Shown here: one piece after another, positions 29,541 through 40,408 of the stretch
How the letters are laid out: every line of letters begins with the position of its first letter
Numbering within the stretch: position 1 is the stretch's first letter
From: Gnetum montanum
Taxonomy: Eukaryota; Streptophyta; Gnetopsida; Gnetales; Gnetaceae
Assembly (NCBI GenBank): GCA_015680685.1
Contig: MNCI01026298.1
Location: 364,308-409,343, forward strand
Direction of reading: 5' to 3'
DNA: 45,036 nucleotides
Notes under the pieces: generated by a model
Databases searched by the model: none
Seen by the model: the letters and a program-made list of their open reading frames with translations, nothing else
What the model was told of the DNA's origin: nothing
Program-made: the position numbers and the translations under genes

Positions 29541-30004
29541 NNNNNNNNNNNNNNNNNNNNNNNNNNNNNNNNNNNNNNNNNNNNNNNNNNNNNNNNNNNN
29601 NNNNNNNNNNNNNNNNNNNNNNNNNNNNNNNNNNNNNNNNNNNNNNNNNNNNNNNNNNNNNNNNNNNNNNNNNNNNNNNNNNNNNNNNNNNNNNNNNNNN
29701 NNNNNNNNNNNNNNNNNNNNNNNNNNNNNNNNNNNNNNNNNNNNNNNNNNNNNNNNNNNNNNNNNNNNNNNNNNNNNNNNNNNNNNNNNNNNNNNNNNNN
29801 NNNNNNNNNNNNNNNNNNNNNNNNNNNNNNNNNNNNNNNNNNNNNNNNNNNNNNNNNNNNNNNNNNNNNNNNNNNNNNNNNNNNNNNNNNNNNNNNNNNN
29901 NNNNNNNNNNNNNNNNNNNNNNNNNNNNNNNNNNNNNNNNNNNNNNNNNNNNNNNNNNNNNNNNNNNNNNNNNNNNNNNNNNNNNNNNNNNNNNNNNNNN
30001 NNNN
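29541..30004. other. Assembly gap (464 N) in L2b
   Basis: The gap hides the end of the L2b 3' ORF, its polypurine tract and the first part of its 3' LTR. From E0 (1488-1684) and the 5' LTR (14491-14997) about 700 bp would be expected, so the N count is probably an estimate. Confidence 0.95.
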
Positions 30005-30325
30005 TGTGTACGGATAATCAAGAAACGGATGCTCATCGCACTTAGGCTAGATTAGATTCTCTCATCCTCTCTCTCCTAGATTAGTTAATATTACTTTCCA
30101 TTGCCTTCAGGAGTAGCATTAGGTTAGAAAACACATCATACACCTCACTCTAGACTAAACCATACGTGATAAAGTTAATACTAGTCCAAGTGGGAAGACA
30201 ATGAACTGTGACCTAAGGCTAACTATCTAGATACCACAACTAGTCTATCTACGGAGTTCAACTGGATCACGCGTGTAATGGTCGTATTTGTATGGTTGAG
30301 TGTAGGGGTACCTCGCCACTCATCA
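30005..30325 (+). repeat. L2b 3' LTR, last 321 bp
   Basis: It matches 14998-15318 with about 23 differences and ends CTCATCA directly before the ATGAG duplication. Confidence 0.93.
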
Positions 30326-33266
30326 ATGAGGAACTTGATGTGGAATTTGTTGATCAGATTCCTGAAGAAGATGTACCCATAGAACAATCACGTAGGGAAA
30401 AGACTCTAGTGAGAGTGTCATGGCTTGAGTTCACCTTAACCAGGGCTTGCCTTAACACTATCAAGCTGAAAGAGCTACAACGAATGGTCCTTCAAGAATT
30501 AAACTTCAGACCATTTCTAGAAAGTGCATCAAAGGAAGTCAAAACTCAGTTGCAAAATTCTCCAATGTGGCCTATCATCACATCTAGTGATGAGTGGTAC
30601 TTGGGGGAAACCTATCTCTTCTGGACAAATTGGCAGCCAAGGTTGCAAGTAAGAATCAAAGATATCCATGTGTCTTACTCTGTAGAGGTAATCACATAAG
30701 CTCTTGGGTTGCCTGAGATCAAGGATGATGTGGTAGAAATTTTTAAAAAAGTAAACCCTGAGGTGAAAGTGGAGTGGACCAGGTGATGTTATGGTGTGGA
30801 CTGCAAAGAGTTTGACACATTGACCACCGCAGAATGAGTTTACTCCAAAATTATGTCTTACCACTTAAATCCAATGATAAGACCCAGCAAAATCATCATC
30901 TTCTCTACTTGTGCATGTGCCACTTTAAGTAGGAAAATTTCCATCAACCTTCCATAGTTACTCTTCCTAGAAATTCAGAAATGGTTCGCAGAAAACAAAC
31001 ATGGAAGGCGAGCTTGGCCCTTTTCCTACCTAATTAGAAAATTGTGCAAACAGGCAGAGATAACACGATATGCCAATGACACACTCCGTCATGCCCCAAT
31101 TACCTTGTGGCATGAAATGATGAAAGATAAAACCCCTACCACAACTAGAACGAAGGGAGAGCAACCACCACCTCCACCGTCTACACAAGCAACATGGTTA
31201 GACTTGCGCACAATTGCAGAACACATATGCGAGATTTGACAGTTGCTCCTATGATAGCAGAAACAATAGGTAGGAACCAATGATGGTGGAGACCCTTCGG
31301 TGTATCACCCTACCTTGAGCCATCTAGAACAAGTGGCTTGATCTATGAGCTTGCTGGAGAGGGTAGGGCCAATGTTTTTGGTTGCATGAACATAAGTGCC
31401 TGCGAGAATAGACCCCAGTGCCTGAGAAGTAACAGTGTCAATGACCCAACAATTATTTCTAGAAATTTTAGGGAATGCCACTACTTTCTTGGTGTGCTTG
31501 GAGGAGGGTGAAGGGGCAATTATCTTGGTAATGTAGCACCAAGGGTAGAAAGTCATGGCAGAAGTAGTTGCTAATACGATCGCCAGGGATCTCAATGCAC
31601 CTACGGCACCTGTACCAGATGTACATGGACTTAGAGATGTGTAGACATCTAAAGGTACTCAGAGTGGCAGACTCAATGCAACACAACATGAGGAGTTGTT
31701 GGACTGACTAGTGGAAACTGGGCAACCACTTCTAGATGTCTTTGACCTTCCAGACAACATCACTACAACCCAATCAAAGCTGCTCTCGGCAAAGGACAAA
31801 TGCCTCATCCTAGAGGGGCAACTGGAAGCATCTCAGGTGGATAATCAACGATTAGCTACAGAGGTTGCCCAACTAAAGGCCCAATTTGCCAATCTGGTGA
31901 TAAGCAACCATGAAGTCACCATAGATGAAGCTCTTCAATAGCTTCAAATCAAGCTTCAAAAAGTCAAGTACGAGTGGGAGTCAGTGACCTTCGACAAGTT
32001 CTTAGTGAAAGCCCATTCTTATTATCTAAACAAGGACTTGACAGAGGTTCACTAGAAGAATGTTGGGTTGACCGCTGAAGTTCATCGCTTGTGCAATGTT
32101 GGTCTCAAAAATCAAAAAATGAAGGATTTTATTTGCCAATAGCAGGAGGAGATGGCTAGGGTAAACACCGATGTAAGAAGATTGGCTACCCAAAATTGCA
32201 ATCTGTCAATGGAGAAAGTTCAAGCCTTGTGATAGAAGACAACCATTGAAATTGTCGCTTGGAAGAACGAGGTTCTCAAGTTTGAACAAGTGAAAAATCA
32301 CTACAGGGACCAAGTGGGGTTGCAAAAAGAAATTAACGAAAAAGAAATCCAAGTCACAAAGGCTAAGATGAATCAATCCCTCCAATAGCTCAAGGAAATT
32401 GGCAAGGTGTGGTAACCCATCTTTGATGGATTAAACCCCTACAACCAAGTTGAGATTCGTCTCAAGGAGCTACAGATTGAAGAAATGATAGAATACATGG
32501 AACTAGCCAACCTTCGTTATGAAAACCTAGCTATGCTTATAGCTAGGAGGCTGCAGTCAGACCTTGAGAAGCAAGTGGCCATCTCATATTCGTTATACGA
32601 GGGCGAGTTAAGGAGATAAAGCAAAAGCTGGAAACAACAAATGCAGAACTCAAAATTCTTTGCATCCACTTTGAAGGGAAATGCTCTGTTGTAGAGAATT
32701 TGGCCTGATGAATGGATGACTACCAGTAGCTACAAGCATCAGTCTAAGCATTCGACATTAAACGAAAATAGTTTGCAGCCTGGTTCGTTAATTTAAAGGA
32801 TCTCTTCCTTGTGCTTCCATGTCCTTGGGATGTTCCTATTCTGGCACACATTGGCAAAGCCGCTTGAACTGTGAATGACCCCAAAAGTAAAGAAGACAAA
32901 ATGAGGGCTCTGTTGGAGGCTTTCCAATTGTCTCCAAAAGTTTCAATAGCTACAAGATAGCCACAACTACCACCTCAACCACCACATGCACCTAAAGCTG
33001 GTGAGGGCCCATCAAAACGACCACCACCAGGAACTGTATGAGCTTCTTTAGCAACTTTAGCATCTTGGTAGGGTTTTGCATCCATTATTATCAAGGTGTT
33101 CCATTTTTTTATCCATGAACACCACAATTTTGTAATTTCTTCCATACACTTGGGCACTTGGTGTATTGTTAGCGTCAGTAGGTGTCTTGAGTTGTTTTGC
33201 TATGTGTGTTGCTAGTCACCTCATACCTTCCAAATTGTAATAAACTTGAGGATGGGTTTTCACTCA

Positions 33267-33276
33267 ATCATGGGGG
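33267..33276 (+). promoter_or_regulatory. Polypurine tract of L1
   Basis: ATCATGGGGG followed by TA and the LTR start at 33279. Confidence 0.88.
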
Positions 33277-33278
33277 TA

Positions 33279-34160
33279 TGATGAAGCATCCAGTCACTGC
33301 ATCATCTGGTCCATGTCGACGAAGCCTCGTTAATGCAGCTACGTTGATGTGACCCCATCAATGCATCTTTCCAAGCATTGATGTGGCCTCGTCAACACAG
33401 AGTCCATTTTTGCTATAAATATGCATGCACCTAATGCATTTATGGCATATTTTGTTTAAGTTGTAGTGAAGATCTTGCAGTTTTTCTCTATGAATGTTAG
33501 AATATTTCCCAATTGCCCATAGTAGGAGTTTGAAGAGTGTATGGCTCTTTATTCGAGTGCTAATGTATCTGAGCCCATTGGCATGATCGGCAATAAAGAC
33601 AAGCTTTTTGAACATTCCTTATAGCATTTGGATTAAAGTACTTAAGAATTAAAATATTTTCATAATTCTAGAAGCTATTATTATTATTATCACTTTACAG
33701 TTACAGTCCTTTTTATAGTTTATGAGAACCATAAGCATGACCATCTCGAACATATATCTGACACTTGGCAACCTAATGACATCTAATGTCTGGTAACCTA
33801 GTAGTGGTTAGGACATGCTCAGGATGTGCATGGAGGATGGGATCAGTTGTTTATGCTAGGGATAGTTAAGCGATAGAGTAGAGAAATCGTAAAATTATAT
33901 AGCCTTTCATTTCTTACACTAGAATAATTAGACTTTAAAGATAAAAAGAAAACTTATAAAAATAAATTGCCTCAATATCACTCAATGATCATTTTAGAAT
34001 ATCATAAGTGAGGTTGGGAAGACAATGACTACTCTAATTGAGGTTTTGCTGGCTAGAATTCTGTGTACGTAAGTGCTTGCAGTCTTCAGAATTCGACTGG
34101 GTCGCACGTGAACACTCGTGATTCGTATGGTTGGGCGTAGGGTAACCTCGCCGCTCATCA
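33279..34160 (+). repeat. L1 3' LTR
   Basis: It is 882 bp and pairs with 4038-4927. TATAAATA is at 33414-33421 and AATAAA at 33592-33597. The end CTCATCA precedes CTTTT, the right target-site duplication. Confidence 0.92.
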
Positions 34161-36389
34161 CTTTTGTTGTAATTTTATCATTTTTGATGATTTTTGAAAA
34201 AAAAGGATTTTGCAAGAATTCAAGTAATAACTATTTTGGGCTTAGGTATTGTATGCTGATTTCAAATATATCTAATTGGGTTTTGATCATTTTGCTAAAT
34301 TGAGTGTCATTATTATTTTATGAGTTTTCATGATTTCATTTAGGATTTGGATCCTTTGTCATATCATCATTTTGATTATCACTTTTCTCTCAATTTGAAG
34401 GTATAATTACATTCTCTGAGTTATGTCTATGGTATCTCTAGTGTTCCATGTGGATTACTATTTATTTGAAATTTTTTGTGAAATATTTTCTCTTTTTCTT
34501 GGGATTTGTGTTAAAACCATGAGTATACCATGAATGATGATGAGACTACTAGTATCAACCATGAGTTAGGGGTAGGTTGTTCTCTTTTACCATAAGTCAT
34601 GATGGACTATTTTTCCTTATTTGTAATTTTAGTATCTATTTCAAAAATCTTGTAATTCCATGAGTTATGGTCAAGTTGTTGTTAGCCACTATAGATCATG
34701 GTGAAGTTATGATCAAACCTTTCTTATCATTTTTACTATTTATAATTATTTCAAGTGGTTTCTAGTTAATTGTGGGTCAAGGTTAAGTTATGGTCAGTTA
34801 TCAATTATCATGGTTAGGTTGTGGTTGAGTTATTTTTGTTATAGTTTTGTCCAGTGGTTTTTAAGGTATATTATAAGTCATGGTCTGCCATCATAGGTTG
34901 TGACCTCTTAATTTTTTTTATTCTTAATTCTATCTTACTATTGGAGCTTACTTCAAAGCATTGTGAAGACTTTGGATCCCATTTAATATTATTTGATTAT
35001 TCTGGATTATGTTGAATTGTTAAAATCAATCTTGGAGTTGACTGTTGGTTCTTATTGAAGATTTTAGATATTTGGGCATGTTGGACATTGGTCATATTCC
35101 TCCATCATCAGTGATTGGTTTGTACTTGTTTAGATGCTCGAATACTTGTTGTTTATTAGGAGCTAGCAATAAGTTATGTGATTGTTTAAAGATGGGCTCT
35201 TTAAAGATGTTTGATATTTGAACACCACCTAGATGCATTAGTATGATTCTTAGTGTAGCTCTAATCATATAGGAGAGGGTGATCCATGTTTTATTAATAC
35301 TTTGTTTGATGCCTCCAAAATATTAGAGGTGAGTCCTAGGTGATACCTTTAATACTAATAACTTGGTTTGAGACTAATAAATAAATTCATCGATATGGTA
35401 GTTTGGAATTTAGTTTGAAAAATAGTCATCAAAATACTTCATACATTTGAAACTGAATGTGGTATGTGCTACCCTTCTTGTTTGGAGGTTGATGAGTTGG
35501 AATGGACAATTCAGTTTGGGAAACTTTTCATTTGATGCTTAGACTTATGTGTGATGTGTAATCTATGATGCTTAGATTATTTGTGCTTGACATGTGTTGT
35601 AGGCAGACATGTCTTCACCTAGATACCAGGAGAATTACTCTCGATTTAATTAAAGGAAATGTTAAAATGTTTTTGCTCAATACATACTGAATCCCTTTTT
35701 GATTTTTAGGTTACCTAAGATAGGTGGAGTAAGGAGATCTCTTGATATTTGTTGCTAATATTTGGATTATATGCATACTTATTTTGCAACATTATTCTAT
35801 TTATCTCTTTGACATATTATGATATTTGATGGATATGTATCGGGCTATGGCTTTTCATGATTATGTACTTTGATCATGGATATTTATATATATTCTTGTA
35901 TATGTATTGGTACTACTATATATTTTTTATTATGTATTAATTTTTAGATTTATATGCCATTATCTATTTTTAGTTTAGTATTACCTTCTAGATCAATTTT
36001 ATATATATTTATGCTAATCAATTATATTTTATATTCTTTTGCAATTAACATCTTTCCTTTCCTTTTGGTCATGGTATCACCATATTTTCTTTTTCTTTGT
36101 TATTATTGCATTAGTTCATTTCATTTTTAATCTTTCTTGCCATAACCATTTATTTATTAGGGATTCTATGTCCAATGAAATGCTCTATAATATATGGCTA
36201 GGAAGGAGAAAGTTAAATACTTACCACTTGTGGATCTACTACTTACCATGCTTGGAAGAAAATTAAATACTTCTAGAAGGATTGCTCTAACTACTATAAC
36301 TATGACTAGCCAAATCATAAGAGCTTCATCTATCTAAAGTATTCAGATAAGGAAGTTTCTTAATAGGGTAGTAGACCAGGTGATCAGGA
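34161..36389 (+). other. AT-rich flank right of L1, no gene seen
   Basis: There is no long ORF. The stretch 34500-34920 has many variants of the words CATGAGTTA, TATGGTCAAGTT and TCATGGT, which look like part of an old LTR or leader. GTGTTGTAGGCAGACATGTCT (about 35594-35614) looks like a splice acceptor followed by an ATG, as in leaders of chromovirus-type gypsy elements. As a gypsy protease relic follows, this is probably the decayed 5' part of that element. Confidence 0.45.
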
Positions 36390-37045
36390 TGGTGCTAGGA
36401 TGCATGGTTGTGTATATGCTTTGCTTGACCAACTAGTTGATACTTAGTATAATATAGTGATGGTGACTAAATGTATAATTTTCTATTTTATAAATTTGAT
36501 TATATTTGTTCTTAGTGCTAGTCATTCCATTATTTATTCATGGATAATTAGAAATTATGGTTTGGAAAGAATTTCTTGCTTAATGGCTTGCTGTTGGTAT
36601 TGTTGATGGTAGTATGCTTGTTATTGATCAAGTTTGTTGGTCTATATCTTTGGTGATTTAGGATGTCTTTTGGCCTAGTGATCTTTAAATCATGAGTATA
36701 GAAAAATATGATATCATCTTAGAAATGAATTGGTTGCCTTACTATCAATGTAGCTTGGATTGTTATCATAAGACACTTTCCTTGGTAAAAAATGATGGTG
36801 CTCAAATAACCATAGATACTAAACCACACAAGGTTAAGTTGGACCTTATCTTTTCAAGGCCTTTTCATCACTTGTCATAGAAGGGTCACTTGTTCTTTGT
36901 AGTTTCAATCATGAAACCTTCTTATTCTTTGGGGATTGATAAAATTATTATCATTCATGAGTTTTCTAATGTTTTCCATTTAGAGTTACTTGGTTTGTTA
37001 TAATCGATGCTCTTAAGCTAAGATACAATTATTAGTTTCTTAACT
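36390..37045 (+). pseudogene. Ty3/gypsy gag end, protease and linker, strongly decayed
   Basis: Fragments in order resemble the gag end and protease of a chromovirus-type gypsy polyprotein: 'CVYALLDQLVDT' (about 36410), the protease active-site region reading LSASHSIIYSWIIRNYGL (about 36506-36560) and 'DIILEMNWLPYYQCSLDC' in an open stretch 36692-36880. A linker with 'IHEFSNVFHLELLGLL' follows (about 36952). The catalytic Asp-Ser/Thr-Gly is lost, since the Asp position reads Leu and one residue is missing. The RT expected next is not here; the copia-like sequence starts instead. Confidence 0.7.
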
Positions 37046-37812
37046 TAATCCATCAACAGTTATGAAAGGTTACAATGACTCAACATGAGTTATAACTCCC
37101 TATGAAGTATAAAGAAATCCAATTCCTTATTTTATAAAGATAAAATATGGAATATTTAATAAAGATACAGATAAGAAAGTAAGAATAAGTGAAAATATCA
37201 AATGTTAAAATGTACAAATAAATGGGATAATAAGTGAGAAGAAGAAAAGTGACCTTAGAATGATAATTGTAAAAATATTTGTAAGTTATAAGATTACAAA
37301 GGTGGTGATTTATAAAATTATGAACTAATGATTTCTCCAAGTTACAAGTATGAAAATATGTAAAAGAAGAGAAGCTAAAGTTCTTAATATGACTAGTGCC
37401 TAAAATGCAAATTGGTGCATCATGTACTTAAGCAAATTAGTGAAGTGAGCTAAATTAAAGCATTACAAAGACAAGTGGTTATGGAAACAACTTAAGAGAG
37501 AAGAACATGTTGTTAACCTTTTGGTATGTAAAAACCTTAAGGAAAAACAGAATGTTTTTTTTTGTGGATAATGTATCTATAGGACATGGACAAGAACTCC
37601 ACAATGAGATCTAAGAACTCAAGGAAATGAGATCTACAATGATATGTTAAAATGAAGACTACATGGACAAGATGAGAGCATGGATGAACAAGGATAAAAA
37701 TGAAGGCTAAAAATCAAATGAAAATGCTCCAAGCCATGGCAAGAAGGAAAACTGATGGGGAAAGCATCAGAAGATAGAGTCCAAAAGTTGAAGAGACATT
37801 TCCTAAAAATAG

Positions 37813-37942
37813 TAGACATCTACATCCAAGAGTAGACATCTCCCCATAGACATCCTATAGAAGATGTCCCATTTTCCAATTAGACATCTCTCCTAAATTG
37901 AGGCCAATCTTAGGTAGACATTCCAACTTTGTAGTAGACATC
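37813..37942 (+). repeat. Periodic TAGACATC repeat, 34 bp period
   Basis: TAGACAT starts at 37813, 37833, 37847, 37881, 37915 and 37935. The main period is 34 bp (37813, 37847, 37881, 37915) with a second register offset by 20 bp (37833, 37935). The remaining sequence of each unit is diverged. Confidence 0.8.
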
Positions 37943-38242
37943 TACACTAGTCGTTTGGTAGCCATTGCATGAATTCCAATGAGTTTTCAGAAATTCCAAG
38001 GCTATAAGAAGATACCAAAATCTTGGGAATTGGGCAAGTACTATTCATGAAAGATCAATAATTGTATATTATATGCTATTATATTCTTGTTCTTCATTAT
38101 AACATCATTTCCTTGGTTGTAAGTTATACTGAGCTTCAAAGTGCAAGGACTTGTAAATTTAGTTACATTCTTTCCTTATGTCTTTGTCTTTTTCTTGTAT
38201 CCCTGCAAGGTTGATGTGCTTCTTGCAAGAAGGCATTCAAAT

Positions 38243-38405
38243 TGAGCTTGTTGAGGCCTTGCAAAGTTGAGTGGTTTTATAATGTCAAAACACTCCAGAG
38301 CACTGCTTAAATTTGTAAAGGTTGTGGGATCCTTGAAACCACATTCTGAGCTTGTTAGGATCTTGTGGGGTTGAGTGGTTTCACAATGACAAAACACTCT
38401 AGTAT
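38243..38405 (+). repeat. Tandem duplication, 104 bp period
   Basis: TGAGCTTGTT starts at 38243 and 38347; each copy continues with a variant of CTTGTGGGGTTGAGTGGTTT and CAAAACACTC. Confidence 0.8.
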
Positions 38406-38607
38406 GGAGCCTAGAGCTTGTGTAGGATGTGGTGCCCTTCAAATTATGTTTAGAAGAAACAAAGTCCAAAGATGTGTAAGGAATCTACCCTTCGAGTGCA
38501 GACTACCCAAGTTGGGGAACCATGTAAACTTTGGTGTGTTTTTGTGGCAAGCGCATTTTTAACTTAAAGAACTTATTCAACCTCCTTCTAAGTTTTCGAT
38601 CCACAAG

Positions 38608-38619
38608 GGGTATCAGAGA
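38608..38619 (+). promoter_or_regulatory. Copia primer-binding site, initiator tRNA-Met type
   Basis: GGGTATCAGAGA is close to TGGTATCAGAGC, the complement of the initiator tRNA-Met 3' end used by most Ty1/copia elements. The gag ATG follows 43 bp downstream. Confidence 0.75.
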
Positions 38620-38661
38620 TTGGTACGCTTATGTTCATGGTTTAACTTTTAAGAGTGAACT

Positions 38662-39985
38662 ATGGAAGGGACATCATACACAAAGCCACCAATGTTTGAT
38701 GTGTTTAATTTTGCTTACTGGAAGGCAAGAATGTAGGGCTTCTTCAGGTCAATGGAATTTAAAGTATGGGAGTCAATTATTGAAGGATACACACTGTCCA
38801 TCAACAATGCATCAAAGGCCCTCAAGACACAAAAAAAGTGGATGCTAGAAGAAAGAGATAAGTTCATACATGATTCCAAATAAAAAAATTATTTATACTA
38901 TTCACTAAATAAGTCTGAATTTAATAGAGTAACAGGATGTAGAATTGCTAAAAAAATTTGGAAAACTTTAGAAACTACCTATGAGGATACATCCATAGTC
39001 AAATAATCAAAAATTTGGTTTTGCAATGTGAATACGAAAAACTTAAAATGAGAGAAGGTGAAAATATTGAAGGTTATTTTTCTAGGGTAAATGATCTAGT
39101 TGTAGCAATTAGGGATACAAGCAAGAACTTGCCTAAAAGTGATGTAATTATTAAAATGATTAAAACACTACAACATATATTTAGACCTAGGGTTACAACT
39201 ATGAAAGAAATTAGAGATTTTTCAGTCTTAACATTTGAAGAGCTCCAAAGTGCTCCTATTGCTTATGAAATGAATCTCATAAGTGAAGAAGCAATAAGAG
39301 AAAAGACCATTGTCTTGAAATTAGGATCCAAAGAGAAGGAACTTACTGAACAAAAATTGAATAGTGAAGAAGAAGTAGCTCTTCTATCAAGAAGTGTTCA
39401 AAGACTTCTAGAAAGAAATGGAAGAAGCCTTAATCAACCAGGATCCAAACAATCCAAGTTCAAAGGTAAAGATAAAGGTAAAAAATTTTCAAATTCAAAT
39501 TTTGATGCTTTTTCAATAGAATATTGGGTATGTGGTGGAAGAGGTCATGTGGCCTCTGAATGTCCTAGTAATGGCAAGTTGCAACAAAAAGATAGACCTA
39601 ACATGGATACGAAAAAGACCAACTTCTACAGAAGTTAGGATGATGGAGAGCAAAGTGAAGAGGAAGTGGATGACTCTACAAAAGATTCTCAGCTTATATG
39701 TATGGCCTTACAAATGAAAATTCATTACAAATTTTTGATGAATTGAGAGGTAAATATGATGAAAGGTATATTGAATTATGTAAAGAAATTATTATCCTAC
39801 ATTATTTACTCAAAAAGGTAAAGAAAAATATGCATATAAAATTTTTTGAAATCTATACCTTGTCTTCTAAGTTAAAAAGAGAATTCTCAAACATAAAGGC
39901 TGAGATTCAACTACTAACCCTATTAGATAAAGAGAAATTCAAGGATACTCAAGAAGAAGGGATCAATGAAATCAAAGAAAATTAG
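38662..39985 (+). pseudogene. Ty1/copia gag, decayed, pol missing
   Basis: The ATG at 38662 opens 'MEGTSYTKPPMFDVFNFAYW', the usual start of plant copia gag. The frame shifts before 39015, from where it is open to 39638 ('MREGENIEGYFSRVNDLVVA', 'RDFSVLTFEELQSAPIAYEM'), matching the UBN2/gag-polypeptide family. A zinc knuckle at about 39525-39570 reads YWVCGGRGHVASEC: the first Cys has become Tyr. A Lys/Glu-rich coiled-coil segment lies at 39698-39985 in another frame. Protease, integrase and RT of the copia element are absent. Confidence 0.85.
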
Positions 39986-40158
39986 CTCAAAAGTAAAAGC
40001 TTGGAAGAAACCTCACAAAAGGACACTTGTACTAGTTCAAGCTTAATTAGGTTTAAGGATTCTTTTCATGAATGAAATACTTCATACTATTGTATTGGTA
40101 TTTAGGAGTTATTTGCTTAATCTTTGAAGTTTTTGTTTTAGTATTATGAAATTCAATT

Positions 40159-40408
40159 TTAGGACATGTCATTTTAGAGGCTAGTATAGTAGTGGCTCTT
40201 ACTAAAATATTAACTATTCAAAATTGGCCTATCCCTAAGAATGTTGGATAGGTTTGTAGTTTCCTTAGTTTGGTTGGTTACTACAAGAGGTTCATTAAAA
40301 AATTCTCTCATATTGCTTCACCTCTCATAAGCTATTATGGAAGGATGTTGTATTCTTGTGAAATCCATAATGTCAAGAAGCTTTTGATGAACTCATGAGT
40401 AGTAATGA
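40159..40408 (+). pseudogene. Ty3/gypsy RT-RNase H junction fragment
   Basis: The translation has LGHVILEASIVVALTKILTI, 'QNWPIPKNV', 'FLSLVGYYKRFIKKFSHIAS' and, after a frameshift, 'QEAFDELM'. These are the conserved blocks at the end of the RT domain and start of RNase H in Ty3/gypsy. It has one internal stop near 40249. It could be the same gypsy copy as 36390-37045, separated by the copia insertion and deletions. Confidence 0.85.

Larger units (their letters stand above)
14491..30325 (+). mobile_element. L2b: non-autonomous Athila-like element with gag and 3' ORF but no pol
   Basis: It runs from TGATGAGTC at 14491 to CTCATCA at 30325, with a perfect duplication ATGAG at 14486-14490 and 30326-30330. 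Without L3 it is about 8.2 kb, with part of the 3' end hidden by the 464-base gap. Order: LTR, primer site, gag, non-coding spacer, internal promoter-like module, mini-intron, 3' ORF, (gap), LTR. Protease, RT, RNase H and integrase are absent. The two LTR ends that can be compared (about 320 bp) differ at about 23 positions, roughly 7%. It lies in the same orientation as its host L1 and its guest L3. Confidence 0.93.
14354..33041 (+). pseudogene. L1 3' ORF (plant-transposon-protein-like domain plus coiled coil), split by L2b
   Basis: The ORF begins MAPKPRRPREEGPLQPQEKQ at 14354, is cut by L2b at 14490 and resumes at 30331; the frame '...DPLHEELDVEFVDQIPEEDV' reads across the repaired site after one upstream shift. 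Residues from 30331 to about 31080 form a globular domain with 'WPFSYLIRKLCKQAEI', resembling the family annotated as putative plant transposon protein (Transposase_32), found in Athila 3' ORFs. From about 31700 to 32750 the fragments are heptad-rich ('CLILEGQLEASQVDNQRLAT'). The tail is Pro-rich (about 32950-33041). It has many stops. The N-terminus is basic and could be a nuclear signal. No signal peptide or membrane helix is seen. The biochemical role is unknown. Confidence 0.75.
4038..34160 (+). mobile_element. L1: complete but decayed Athila-like Ty3/gypsy element, host of the nested stack
   Basis: The element runs from LTR start TGATGAAGC at 4038 to the LTR end CTCATCA at 34160. The flanking 5 bp are CTTTA (4033-4037) and CTTTT (34161-34165), a duplication with one substitution. 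Removing L2a and L2b with their duplications leaves about 13.3 kb. The order is LTR, tRNA-Asp primer site, gag-pro-RT-RNaseH-integrase, non-coding spacer, internal promoter-like module, mini-intron, 3' ORF, polypurine tract, LTR. The LTRs differ by roughly 10% by eye over the first 180 bp, so it is the oldest layer. All ORFs carry stops and shifts; CG dinucleotides have often become TG or CA. Confidence 0.93.
37046..38607 (+). other. Non-coding stretch ending at a copia-type primer site; probably includes a copia LTR
   Basis: No ORF is credible. A 34 bp periodic repeat (37813-37942) and a 104 bp duplication (38243-38405) lie in it. It ends in CCACA directly before a primer site for initiator tRNA-Met, so its right part should be the 5' LTR of the copia relic. 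I cannot fix the left end of that LTR because no second copy is present. Confidence 0.5.

Noticed and set aside
31089-31689. Minus-strand ORFs at 31089-31689
   Set aside because: They are antisense shadows of the L1 3' ORF, which is recognisable on the plus strand by homology to L2b and E0.
14354-33041. Calling the 3' ORF an envelope gene
   Set aside because: Position alone suggests env-like, but no signal peptide or membrane segment is visible and coiled coil dominates.
34161-36389. A host gene with introns in the AT-rich flank
   Set aside because: There is a splice-acceptor-like GTAGGCAGACATG, but no coding frame follows, and the next recognisable sequence is a gypsy protease relic.
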